From contig JAEINK010000017.1 in NCBI GenBank assembly GCA_016342585.1, positions 1-64,000 of the forward strand: a stretch of 64,000 nucleotides of DNA. Reading direction: 5' to 3'. Positions 54,607 through 62,509 of this stretch are shown here, piece after piece. This DNA is from Spirochaetales bacterium. GTDB lineage: Bacteria; Spirochaetota; Spirochaetia; UBA9216. Numbering within the stretch: position 1 is the stretch's first letter; the number at the start of each line of letters is the position of its first letter. Under the pieces are notes generated by a model. The model had not been told where the DNA came from. It was given only the letters and a program-made list of their open reading frames with translations, and searched no databases. A program made the position numbers and the translations under genes.

Positions 54607-54759
54607 TTAAGCTACCGCTGAATCGCCGGTATCTTTTTTTGTTTCGATCAAATCCTCGGATGATTTATCCCAATGGACAAGACCGAATATTATACACCCC
54701 AAAGTTGCGAGGGCAAAGGAACCGTAAGCAAGACCTACTATAGCACCGGATAGTATCAA
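54607..54759 (-). CDS. 50-residue membrane microprotein, symporter-accessory-like
   Basis: Too short for the ORF track. A TTG start follows AAGGAGAG at good spacing. The product has one membrane segment (SGAIVGLAYGSFALATLGCIIFGLVHW) and a hydrophilic acidic tail. The pattern AYxxxxLxxxxCxxxGLxxWDK recalls the small accessory subunits encoded next to sodium:solute symporters. No symporter gene is adjacent here, so the partner would be elsewhere. A terminator lies right after the stop codon. The aminotransferase-HD gene group ends about 100 bases upstream. Confidence 0.65.
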   Translation of the reverse strand: MILSGAIVGLAYGSFALATLGCIIFGLVHWDKSSEDLIETKKDTGDSAVA

Positions 54760-54855
54760 GGTTCTCTCCTTATAACTTCAAAAATCCTATTTTTAATAAA
54801 AGCAAGTATACAACAAAGAAACAAAAAAGTTAAGCATTACATTGTAAAATCAACA

Positions 54856-55452
54856 TTAAGAAGGAAGCAGCCAGCCTGATTTTACAGCTTCTTCTACTTT
54901 CTCGATCATGTAATTATAGAAAGGAGGATAATCCTTCAAAGCTGGTTCCATCCGGGATAGTACCTGACTGCGTTTTACATCATGTTCAATCCAGGAGATG
55001 CCTCTAGTCATCCAGTTATGATAGAAGGGTTGAAATCTGTCCATGACCAGGGCGAACTTTGCCTCGGATGTTTTTCCATCTTCAAATTCACGCCAGTACT
55101 CATGAAACTCACGGTTTTGATCTTCCGGAAGGATTCCAAAGATCCTCTCGGCAGCTTTTGTCTCCCTCTCGGCCTTATCCCGGGTTCCAACCTCATCAAA
55201 GAGATAGGTATCACCTGCATCTATCTCCACAAGATCGTGAATAAGTACCATCTTCACAACCTTCACCATATCGGTACCGGCAGGTGCATATTCTGAAAAG
55301 AGAGCGGCCATCACAGCAAGGTGCCAGGAATGTTCGGCATCATTCTCCTTACGAGAACCGCTTACGAGATAAGTCTGTCGGTAGATTTCTTTTACCTTAT
55401 CTATTTCTCCAATAAAATCCAACTGTTTTTCAAATCTATTCTGATCAGGCAT
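54856..55452 (-). CDS. HD-domain phosphohydrolase, YfbR-like
   Basis: 198 residues from the ATG at 55452; the track's longer form runs through the preceding gene. The metal-binding HD motif is spread over DAEHSWHLAVMAALF, LIHDLVEIDAGDTY and the last Asp in LVMDRFQP. This fits the YfbR/HDDC2 group of 5'-deoxynucleotidases. Its start overlaps the end of the 81-residue gene by 8 bases, showing translational coupling within the aminotransferase cluster. Confidence 0.85.
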   Translation of the reverse strand: MPDQNRFEKQLDFIGEIDKVKEIYRQTYLVSGSRKENDAEHSWHLAVMAALFSEYAPAGTDMVKVVKMVLIHDLVEIDAGDTYLFDEVGTRDKAERETKAAERIFGILPEDQNREFHEYWREFEDGKTSEAKFALVMDRFQPFYHNWMTRGISWIEHDVKRSQVLSRMEPALKDYPPFYNYMIEKVEEAVKSGWLLPS

Positions 55453-55690
55453 CTCGTCTTGGTCCCTTCCTTCTGTCCCCCGCCCGGCGATCACTGCCGG
55501 CCCGGGGTTTTTCTTTATAATAGCCTTTACTTACCAGAAGTTCATAGATCTCCCTGGTAATAAAGATTTCCGCACCCTCAAGAATATGACTTCCCATATC
55601 GTCCGAAAGTCTTTGTATAGCCGCCAGTACCTCAGTATTAGAGCCGGTTATCCGGACCTTGGTTTTCATCGACTGCTCATAAAGTCCCAT
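55445..55690 (-). CDS. 81-residue protein with basic DRRxGDRR tail, unknown function
   Basis: The protein has a compact first part (KVRITGSNTEVLAAIQRLSDDMGSHILEGAEIFI) and ends in the strongly basic GSDRRAGDRRKGPRRDA. I recognise no family; the tail could bind nucleic acid or phospholipid. It is sandwiched between the aminotransferase (14 bases upstream) and the HD hydrolase (8-base overlap), so it is part of that operon. Confidence 0.6.
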   Translation of the reverse strand: MGLYEQSMKTKVRITGSNTEVLAAIQRLSDDMGSHILEGAEIFITREIYELLVSKGYYKEKPRAGSDRRAGDRRKGPRRDA

Positions 55691-55704
55691 AATAAATCTC
55701 CGAA

Positions 55705-56883
55705 TTAAAACCTGTCCATAGCCCTGCGGAAGGCGGGCAATGAATTAATAATTACGGAATCATCGACACAAAATGAAAGCCTGAAATAACCGGGCATTCC
55801 GAATCCACGACCGGGTACACCCAGGATTTTTTCATCCCGAAGGATTTCAACAACCTTTAGGTCATCACCACCGGGAGCCTTGGGAAATAAATAGAACGTT
55901 CCTTTGGGAAGAAGAAAATCGTAGCCGATATCCTTGAGTCCTTCAGATAAAAGATCCCGCTTCTTTTCATACAGATCGATATCCACGCTTCGCCCCTGAA
56001 GCTCTCCAACTACCCGCTGCATGATTCCCGGTGCATTCACATAGCCCAGGATTCTGTTACAAAGAACTGCGCCGGCAATAATATCCGCAAAATCGTCAGC
56101 CTGAGGATTCACCGCCAGCCAGCCAATCCTTTCACCGGGCAATGAGAGGTCTTTAGAATAGGAGGTCACAATCATGGAATTCCTGTAGTATTCAAAAATT
56201 CCCGGAACATCCACACCATCAAAAACTATCTTTCTATAAGGTTCATCACTCAAAAGGTAAATCGTCCGTCCGATTCGCTTGCTCTCCCTTTCGAGGAGCT
56301 CTCCTAGGCTTTTTATCGTTGCTTTATCATATATTTTTCCCGAAGGATTATTTGGCGAGTTAATGATAACCGCAGCAGTCTTTTCATCGATCCGCGAAGC
56401 CAAAGCTTCAAGATCCAAATCGAAATTCTCCCCGCAGGGAACCGGTTCAAGAACTCCACCATGATTATCGACATAAAACCCGTATTCTACAAAATAGGGG
56501 GTATTAACCAGAACCTTGTCTCCCGGATTAAGAATCGTCTTGAGGGCCACATTCAGTCCTCCGCCGGCACCGCATGTCATAATCACCGACTCGGCACCGA
56601 GGGTAACACCCTGTTCATCCGATATGAAAGAGGCAACCTTTGCCCGGACATCCGGATAACCGGCATTGGGCATATAACCGTGCTTATTGGGAACATTGAG
56701 TGCTGTCATACTTTCAAGGGCCTTCTGAAAATCCGCAGGCGGCGGCACATTGGGATTCCCGATACTGAAGTCGAAGACATTCTCTGCACCGAAGCGCATT
56801 TTCATCTCGGCACCAGCCTCGAACATCTTCCTTACCCATGATGATTTTTCCATTGATTCCTTAATTCTTGCGGCTATGGCCAT
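55705..56883 (-). CDS. Pyridoxal-phosphate-dependent aminotransferase, class I/II
   Basis: 392 residues. The PLP lysine lies in SYSKDLSLPGERIGW. Other marks are FSIGNPNVPPP, the substrate loop NSPNNPSGKIY and the C-terminal Arg motif GYFRLSFCVD. The fold-type I enzyme transfers an amino group between an amino acid and a 2-oxo acid; the amino acid is not predictable. A ribosome-binding site (GGAG) is seen at the ATG. It heads the operon with the 81-residue protein and the HD hydrolase. Confidence 0.9.
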   Translation of the reverse strand: MAIAARIKESMEKSSWVRKMFEAGAEMKMRFGAENVFDFSIGNPNVPPPADFQKALESMTALNVPNKHGYMPNAGYPDVRAKVASFISDEQGVTLGAESVIMTCGAGGGLNVALKTILNPGDKVLVNTPYFVEYGFYVDNHGGVLEPVPCGENFDLDLEALASRIDEKTAAVIINSPNNPSGKIYDKATIKSLGELLERESKRIGRTIYLLSDEPYRKIVFDGVDVPGIFEYYRNSMIVTSYSKDLSLPGERIGWLAVNPQADDFADIIAGAVLCNRILGYVNAPGIMQRVVGELQGRSVDIDLYEKKRDLLSEGLKDIGYDFLLPKGTFYLFPKAPGGDDLKVVEILRDEKILGVPGRGFGMPGYFRLSFCVDDSVIINSLPAFRRAMDRF

Positions 56884-57088
56884 TTACAACTCCTTGGACT
56901 GATTCGAATTAAGTGAAAGTGTATAAAGACATTACATAATTGTCAATTTACCTTGATCAGATTCCTGAAAACCATAGGAAATTCGTCAAATTAATCATAA
57001 ATAATTCGATCACATCCGAAATTTCCTTTTTTTTCAGATATATTGAGATAAGAATATTACATCTACTTCCTGATTTTTTTGAATAAAC
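56884..57088. other. Divergent intergenic region before the oppA-like gene
   Basis: The 372-base gap between the divergent aminotransferase and oppA-like genes is AT-rich and has no gene. Apart from the promoter called at 57089-57117, this first part holds only the unmapped aminotransferase promoter. Nothing else was recognised. Confidence 0.3.
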
Positions 57089-57117
57089 TTTACTATAGCT
57101 CTTCCAAATCTTATATT
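57089..57117 (+). promoter_or_regulatory. Sigma70-type promoter of the oppA-like gene
   Basis: TTTACT (57089-57094) and TATATT (57112-57117) are spaced by 17 bases. This leaves an untranslated leader of about 130 bases ending in AAAAAAGGAG before the ATG. Confidence 0.45.
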
Positions 57118-57255
57118 TTTGTAGATAATTCAAGTTTTACCATGATCTTCTTCAATTATTGCGGCAAGAACAGGAGTCAAAAAAGACTTGGCAATTCAAG
57201 GCTCATGGAATAAACTGAAAAACGAAATTCCAAACAGAAAAAAGGAGAATTTTTC

Positions 57256-58866
57256 ATGAAGAAAATTTTAATGGTCTTATTAGTATTGACCATGGCTTTT
57301 ACAGCTTTCGCAGGAGGCGGACAGGAAGATACTGCTTCCGATTCCGCAACACCCGCAGCATCAATGGAACCCGTTGTATTCAAGTACAATAACCAGGCTG
57401 AACCCGAATCCCTCGATCCCCACGTAACAGAAGGTGTACCAGAGGCTAATATTGCCAGGTGTCTCTTCGAAAATCTCGTTTCCTACGATCCCCAGACCCT
57501 GGGTCCCGTTCCCGGTGTTGCCGAATCCTGGGAAGTCTCCGACGACGGGCTTACCTGGACCTTCAAAATCCGGAAAGACGCCAAATGGTCAGATGGCGTG
57601 GCTATCACCGCCCAGACAGTTGTTGATTCATGGATCAGGATGGTCTCTCCCGAACTGGCAGCCTCATACGCCTATCTACCCGGTATGGTAATCAAAGGCG
57701 CAAACGCTTATAACTCCGGTGATGCCGGACCCGAAGCCGTTGCCATCCGGGCTCTCGATGACTACACCTTCCAGTTCGACCTTGTTGGTCCTGCTCCCTA
57801 CGTTCTTGGTATGCTCTCCCATGGTTCGTTCTCCATCGTTCCCATGCACACAATCGAAAAATTCGGTACAGAATGGGTTCGACCTGAAAATATCGTAACA
57901 AACGGTCCCTTCATGCTGAAAAATTATATTCCTCAGGATAAGATTGTTTTCGAAAAAAGTGCAACCTACTGGGACGCCGATGCGGTCAAGCTTGACGAAG
58001 TCATCTTCTACCCCATCGATGACGCAAATACCGCCATCAATATGTTCCTCCAGGGCGACCTGGACTGGCTCCCCGAAGTACCCGATGCCAGACTCGATGA
58101 AATGAAACTCCGTGATGATTATAATATCAACGAAGCTTTTATCACATACTACTATGAATTCAACCAGACAGAGCCTCCCTTTGATGACGTAAGAGTCAGA
58201 AAAGCTTTTGCCATGTCTATCGACAGACAGGAACTCATCGATCGTGTAGCTCGTGGTGGACAGAGCCCCGCTTTTGGTCTTACTCCTCCTCTGGCAAAAT
58301 ATCCTGCCGTTGTGGGTTTCGAAGAGAGTGTTGCTGAAGCAAAGAGACTCCTCGCCGAAGCCGGTTACCCCAATGGTGCAGGATTCCCCGACACAACTCT
58401 TATCTACAATACCTCCGAAGGTCACAAAAGAATTGCCGAATATTGTCAGCAGAAATGGGCTGAAAACCTTGGAATCGAAATTACTATCGAAAACCAGGAA
58501 TGGGCAACTTTCGTAGCCAACAGACAAGAGCAGAACTTCGAGATCGCCAGAGCTGGTTGGCAGGGAGACTATGTTGACCCCAACACATTCCTCGAAGACC
58601 TTCTTCACTCTGCTTCCGGAAATAATGACGGAAAATACAATAGTGCAATGTATGACGGCTACCTCGAAGAAGCTAAGATGATGCCCGAAGGCCAGGCTCG
58701 ATACGATGTTCTTGCCAAGGCTGAAGCTCTTGCTATCGGTGAAGATATGGCTCTTATGCCTTTCTACTACTACACCACAATGAACTGGATCGATACAGAC
58801 GTTTGGGGTGGATGGTACACAACAGTACTTGATGTACATCCCATCAAAGCTATCTATAAGAAATAA
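57256..58866 (+). CDS. oppA: Oligopeptide ABC transporter solute-binding protein (family 5)
   Basis: 536 residues. A signal peptide (MKKILMVLLVLTMAFTAFAGGG) precedes the acidic mature start QEDTASDS. Family 5 marks are SLDPHVTEGVPEANIARCLFENL, VAESWEVSDDGLTWTFKIRKDAKWSDG and VRKAFAMSIDRQELIDRV. Such proteins capture peptides in the periplasm. No opp permease genes follow; the transporter must be encoded elsewhere. The long leader, strong ribosome-binding site and tandem 3' hairpins, plus a uniform codon choice (many gaa, atc, ttc), suggest high expression. The symbol is by homology. Confidence 0.9.
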   Translation: MKKILMVLLVLTMAFTAFAGGGQEDTASDSATPAASMEPVVFKYNNQAEPESLDPHVTEGVPEANIARCLFENLVSYDPQTLGPVPGVAESWEVSDDGLTWTFKIRKDAKWSDGVAITAQTVVDSWIRMVSPELAASYAYLPGMVIKGANAYNSGDAGPEAVAIRALDDYTFQFDLVGPAPYVLGMLSHGSFSIVPMHTIEKFGTEWVRPENIVTNGPFMLKNYIPQDKIVFEKSATYWDADAVKLDEVIFYPIDDANTAINMFLQGDLDWLPEVPDARLDEMKLRDDYNINEAFITYYYEFNQTEPPFDDVRVRKAFAMSIDRQELIDRVARGGQSPAFGLTPPLAKYPAVVGFEESVAEAKRLLAEAGYPNGAGFPDTTLIYNTSEGHKRIAEYCQQKWAENLGIEITIENQEWATFVANRQEQNFEIARAGWQGDYVDPNTFLEDLLHSASGNNDGKYNSAMYDGYLEEAKMMPEGQARYDVLAKAEALAIGEDMALMPFYYYTTMNWIDTDVWGGWYTTVLDVHPIKAIYKK

Positions 58867-58873
58867 ATTCTTA

Positions 58874-58897
58874 TTACAAGAAATAGACTTCTTGTAA
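58874..58897 (+). repeat. First of two tandem 3' hairpins after the oppA-like gene
   Basis: TTACAAGAA-atagac-TTCTTGTAA is a perfect 9-bp stem beginning 8 bases after the stop codon. It has no T-tract and probably protects the message end. Confidence 0.6.
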
Positions 58898-58912
58898 ATA
58901 ATTTATAATCTG

Positions 58913-58940
58913 CCGCCCGATTCATCGGGCGGTTTTTTTT
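58913..58940 (+). terminator. Rho-independent terminator of the oppA-like gene
   Basis: CCGCCCGAT and ATCGGGCGG pair perfectly and are followed by eight T residues. It is the clearest terminator in the window. Confidence 0.93.
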
Positions 58941-59023
58941 AATGTTCACCTATTTCCTTTCACGAATCAATAATTTTTCTCATGTTGTGAAGCAAAATCA
59001 TGTTTCTTCCCGTCTTTATAGGT

Positions 59024-60100
59024 ATGATGAGAAAACTATACACAATAATTCCCCTGACCATTGTTGTCTGCAGCTGCACCCTCTTCTACCCGGCCTGCCG
59101 GCATAACGATTCAATCCTGACTATTATGACCTGGAATGTGGAAAATCTCTTCGATGATATCAATAACGGAACAGAATACCATGATTTCATCCCGGGAGAA
59201 GAGAATTGGACAGCAGAGGATTTCCATGGCAAAATGGCATCCCTTTCGGAGGCCATACGGCAGATAAAAAAAGGCGGTCCCGATATCCTGCTTCTCCAGG
59301 AGATTGAGAATGAAAACGTATTAAATATTTTCGCGGATACATACCTTAAAGGGATGAGCTATAACCATAGAATCTTCTCAAAAGAGGAGTATCAGGCCGC
59401 GGGAACAGCGGTCTTGAGCAGGATCCCGATGGAAGCGGTTTACACACATATATCCGATAAGACCGGAGTTGCGACAGGAAGACCGATTGTGGAAGTTCAT
59501 TTCATAGTGGAAGAGTCTTCAATCGTGATTTTCAACAATCATTGGAAATCAAAATCCGGAGGAGAGAAAGAAACAGAACCTGCCCGCAGGGAAGCGGCCT
59601 ATATTCTTAATCGAAGGATTTCACTTCTACTTGAAGAGGAGCCTGACAGGCCTGTTATCATAGCCGGAGATCTGAATGAGGATATCGATGAATTTGAAAA
59701 ATGTGATCCGGCCTACCCGACAGCCCTGCTGGATATCAAAAATTTAGAACACTTCACAGAGTTGTATCCGGAGACTGATACCGAAAAAAACCTCTTATTC
59801 ACACAAAACATCACCCCTTCCAATAACTCAACGAGCCTTGGTCTGCCGCTCTTATATTCCTGCTGGACAGATTCAGAAACAGGATCCTATTTTTTCAGAA
59901 AATCCTGGGAACGGATTGATCACTTTTTCCTATCCTCCTCGTTGGTAGACGAAAGCGGGATGGAATTAAAAGATTTCACTGTATGTAATTACGACTTTCT
60001 AATCTATCCTGATGGCGGTCCGATAAAATGGAATAGAGAAAGGGGAGAGGGATATTCGGATCATTTACCTTTAATTCTCGAGATTTTTTTGAAAGATTGA
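59024..60100 (+). CDS. Exported endonuclease/exonuclease/phosphatase-family protein
   Basis: 358 residues. A signal sequence with a possible lipobox (TIVVCSCTLFYPAC) leads into an EEP domain: MTWNVENLFDD, LLLQEIENENVL, FNNHWKSKSGG, AGDLNEDIDEF and the final GYSDHLPLILEIF, which are the metal- and phosphate-binding motifs of this fold. The protein should be a secreted or outer-membrane phosphodiesterase acting on DNA or a phospholipid. ATG 59024 is chosen because it sits directly before the signal sequence, but 59000 is also possible. Confidence 0.85.
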   Translation: MMRKLYTIIPLTIVVCSCTLFYPACRHNDSILTIMTWNVENLFDDINNGTEYHDFIPGEENWTAEDFHGKMASLSEAIRQIKKGGPDILLLQEIENENVLNIFADTYLKGMSYNHRIFSKEEYQAAGTAVLSRIPMEAVYTHISDKTGVATGRPIVEVHFIVEESSIVIFNNHWKSKSGGEKETEPARREAAYILNRRISLLLEEEPDRPVIIAGDLNEDIDEFEKCDPAYPTALLDIKNLEHFTELYPETDTEKNLLFTQNITPSNNSTSLGLPLLYSCWTDSETGSYFFRKSWERIDHFFLSSSLVDESGMELKDFTVCNYDFLIYPDGGPIKWNRERGEGYSDHLPLILEIFLKD

Positions 60101-60150
60101 GCAATTAAGGAAAATTGTTATTTTAAAGGTTCTTTTTAAATCAATTTCAA

Positions 60151-60178
60151 TTGACATATTGGATATTTTTGTTAAGAT
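60151..60178 (+). promoter_or_regulatory. Promoter of the HTH-receiver gene
   Basis: A consensus TTGACA (60151-60156) and TAAGAT (60173-60178) are separated by 16 bases. The leader is about 20 bases long and includes AAGGA. Confidence 0.5.
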
Positions 60179-60206
60179 TAATTACATAATGCATGAAGGA
60201 TGAATA

Positions 60207-60809
60207 ATGTCCAAGAACGATAAAAAAATACGAATTTTTTCAGCTCTCGAAGTCGCCAATATATGTGGTGTCGTAAATCAGACAGCGATCAATTGGATTA
60301 AAAACAGCCACCTTAAGGCATTTACAACCCCGGGTGGTCAATACAGGATTTACGCTGAAGATCTGCATAACTTTTTAAACGGCAGAGGTATGCGAATTCC
60401 CGAAGAACTTCAATATTTAAACAGTGAAGATTCATCCTTTAAAATTCTTATCATAGATGATGAGGAAGAGTTAAACGATATGCTGAAATCCTATCTGGCT
60501 CGAAAATTTCCAGCAGCGGAGATTTCCCAGGCATTCGACGGATTTGAAGCGGGTAAATTACTGACAGAAAATAAACCATCCGTAATTATACTTGATATAG
60601 GCCTTCCAGGAGTCGATGGTTTCAAACTCTGCCGGAAGATTAAAAGTGATCCGATCTTTGATAAATCTTTCATCGTTTCAATTTCAGGATTAAACAGTGA
60701 CAAGGACAGAGAACAGATCCTCAAAGAGGGTGCTAACGAGTTTATGGCCAAACCCCTTGATTTCACCCTTCTTACAGAGATCCTGGAAAACCAGTCTCAG
60801 AAAAACTGA
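60207..60809 (+). CDS. Response regulator with N-terminal excisionase-like HTH and C-terminal receiver
   Basis: 200 residues. Residues about 9-55 are a MerR/excisionase-like helix-turn-helix (IFSALEVANICGVVNQTAINWIKNSHLKAFTTPGGQYRIYAEDLHNFL). Residues about 77-195 are a receiver: IIDDEEELND, the phospho-acceptor in LDIGLPGVDG, VSISG and FMAKPL. The order is reversed from ordinary response regulators. No histidine kinase is adjacent. The acylphosphatase gene follows 3 bases after it. Confidence 0.9.
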   Translation: MSKNDKKIRIFSALEVANICGVVNQTAINWIKNSHLKAFTTPGGQYRIYAEDLHNFLNGRGMRIPEELQYLNSEDSSFKILIIDDEEELNDMLKSYLARKFPAAEISQAFDGFEAGKLLTENKPSVIILDIGLPGVDGFKLCRKIKSDPIFDKSFIVSISGLNSDKDREQILKEGANEFMAKPLDFTLLTEILENQSQKN

Positions 60810-60812
60810 TAA

Positions 60813-61085
60813 ATGGAAAAGGCATATCTCCTTCGTGTTTCCGGAAGAGTTCAGGGAGTTGGATTCAGATTTCAAACACATATGCAGGCCCGCAGACTTG
60901 GCATCATGGGGTGGGTAAAGAACATGCCTGACGGCTCGGTGGAGGTGTTCTGTGAAGGAGAATCCACAAGATTGGACACATTCCTCAAATGGGTTAAAAA
61001 AGGCCCTCAGGGGACCAGGGTCGACCTGTTAAAAAAGAGAGAGGTACCCTCAAAAGGGTGCATGACATTCACTATCGAATATTGA
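60813..61085 (+). CDS. acyP: Acylphosphatase
   Basis: 90 residues, the normal size. It hydrolyses acyl phosphates such as carbamoyl phosphate. VSGRVQGVGFRFQTHMQA carries the catalytic Arg, and GIMGWVKNMPDGSVEVFCEG the catalytic Asn. It lies 3 bases after the HTH-receiver gene and is convergent with the ThiF-like gene, overlapping it by 14 bases. Confidence 0.95.
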   Translation: MEKAYLLRVSGRVQGVGFRFQTHMQARRLGIMGWVKNMPDGSVEVFCEGESTRLDTFLKWVKKGPQGTRVDLLKKREVPSKGCMTFTIEY

Positions 61086-61806
61086 GAACATTATACTCAT
61101 GATTCAAAGTATCGATATAAAGCAGTTTATGACGCAGGATATCCCCTTTCCCCAGCAAAACTTTTAAAGCTTCAGCTATCTGAATCGATGCCACAAGAGC
61201 AGGAGTAAATGAGGGATTACCCATTTCATTTATGGAATCAATGCCGGCCTCATCATTTTTTCCGTCCAATGCCGGATAGATGATGTCAAAACTTCGATCC
61301 CCCGGAAATATGGTTGTAACCTGACCATACCATCCGCTGATTGCTCCATGAACAAGGGGAATCCCCAGCTCTTCGGCCGTGTTCTGCAAAATCATTCTTG
61401 AGGCAATATTATCAAGCCCATCAAGAATCAAATCATGATCACGGCTTATCTCATGGGCGTTCTCTTCAGTAAGCCGCTCGCGTACAATATTTACCGTGAC
61501 AAGAGAGTTCACTTTTTTAACCCGGATTGCCGCGATTTCAGATTTTGATCGCCCCAGAACCTCTTCATCAGATAGAAGCTGCCTGTTAAGGTTGGAAAGT
61601 TCAAACACATCGCCATCGACGACAGTTATCTCTCCTATACCAAGCCGGGCAGACATCTCAATCAAATACCCTCCAAGCCCCCCGCAGCCGACAACACAAA
61701 TTTTCCTGTCAGCAAGACTCAGATTCTCTTCGTGGGTCAGCATCTTTTCATTTCTGATATATCGTTCCATTTTCACCTTCTCAAGTCTTATTGTATTATA
61801 GACCAA
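61072..61806 (-). CDS. ThiF/MoeB/HesA-family E1-like adenylyltransferase
   Basis: 244 residues. The ATP site is VVGCGGLGGYLIEMSARLGIGEITVVDGDVFELSNLNRQLL, followed by DLILDGLDNIASR. Such enzymes adenylate the C-terminus of a ubiquitin-like sulphur carrier or another substrate. The zinc CXXC pairs of MoeB/ThiF are absent, as is an obvious catalytic Cys at the crossover loop. No ThiS or MoaD gene is near, so the partner is unknown. Confidence 0.88.
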   Translation of the reverse strand: MVYNTIRLEKVKMERYIRNEKMLTHEENLSLADRKICVVGCGGLGGYLIEMSARLGIGEITVVDGDVFELSNLNRQLLSDEEVLGRSKSEIAAIRVKKVNSLVTVNIVRERLTEENAHEISRDHDLILDGLDNIASRMILQNTAEELGIPLVHGAISGWYGQVTTIFPGDRSFDIIYPALDGKNDEAGIDSINEMGNPSFTPALVASIQIAEALKVLLGKGDILRHKLLYIDTLNHEYNVLNIR

Positions 61807-61826
61807 TCAGTATATACATCAAGATA

Positions 61827-61855
61827 TGGACACTCGAATTCGATCGGCTTATAAT
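61827..61855 (+). promoter_or_regulatory. Promoter of the C-GCAxxG-C-C gene, leaderless
   Basis: TGGACA (61827-61832), a 17-base spacer and a perfect TATAAT (61850-61855) end only 6 bases before the ATG at 61862. Transcription should start at that ATG, and no Shine-Dalgarno sequence exists. This also rules out the track's upstream start at 61826. Confidence 0.65.
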
Positions 61856-61861
61856 TTACCC

Positions 61862-62419
61862 ATGAACAGTATAGAAAGAGCAAAACTAATCAATAAAGCT
61901 GCCGGCCTGGGTTTAAAATATGAAAAACAATATCGTGGCTGTGCACAATGTACCCTGGCTGCAGTTATGGATACCCTTGACATTTCAGATCCGATGATCT
62001 TTCGAGCCGGCTCCGGGCTGGCCTCAGGAGGCGGACTTCTCTGTACCGGGGCCTGCGGAGGATACACGGGAGGTACAATGATCATGAGTGCCCTTTTCGG
62101 TAGAAGAAGGGAAAATTTTGATAACGACAGAGATTATAAATACACGTCTTTTCGAATCACAAGAGATTTAAACGACAAGTTTATCGAGGAATATAACACA
62201 GCAGTCTGTGGTGAAATTCATGAGAAGATCTTTGGGCGGACCTATAATCTTCTTTCAGATCAGGATAAAACAGACTTTGAGAAAGACGGCGCCCATGACG
62301 ATAAATGCACAGAAGTTGTCTCAAAGGCTGCGGCATGGACTGTCGAAGTCATCCTTAATGAAATGGAAAAACGGGACCTTGAACTGAAAGACCTTAAAAT
62401 GCTGATGGCCGGTGGCTGA
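61862..62419 (+). CDS. C-GCAxxG-C-C family redox protein
   Basis: 185 residues from the ATG at 61862. The name-giving cysteines are GCAQCTLAAV, GGGLLCTGACGGYTGG and the later CGEIH and KCTEVV. The family binds a metal or cluster and is common in anaerobes, often near selenium, thiol or redox enzymes; the function is unknown. It is transcribed away from the ThiF-like gene from a leaderless promoter and ends at the shared terminator with secF. Confidence 0.88.
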   Translation: MNSIERAKLINKAAGLGLKYEKQYRGCAQCTLAAVMDTLDISDPMIFRAGSGLASGGGLLCTGACGGYTGGTMIMSALFGRRRENFDNDRDYKYTSFRITRDLNDKFIEEYNTAVCGEIHEKIFGRTYNLLSDQDKTDFEKDGAHDDKCTEVVSKAAAWTVEVILNEMEKRDLELKDLKMLMAGG

Positions 62420-62456
62420 CAGTACTATTTATTACACGACTATGTTATATAAAAAT

Positions 62457-62484
62457 AAAAGGCCACCCGCAAGGATGGCCTTTT
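62457..62484. terminator. Bidirectional terminator between C-GCAxxG-C-C gene and secF
   Basis: GGCCACCC-GCAA-GGATGGCC forms a stem with one mismatch and a GNRA tetraloop. It has A residues on one side and T residues on the other, so it can stop transcripts from both directions. Confidence 0.8.
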
Positions 62485-62509
62485 GTATTTTAAAAATTAT
62501 CAAAGAAGA

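Noticed and set aside
57676-58839. 387-codon open frame antisense to the oppA-like gene
   Set aside because: It is an exact shadow of a real, strongly coded gene with biased codons. The translation has no recognisable domain and is Cys/Val-rich in the manner of antisense frames.
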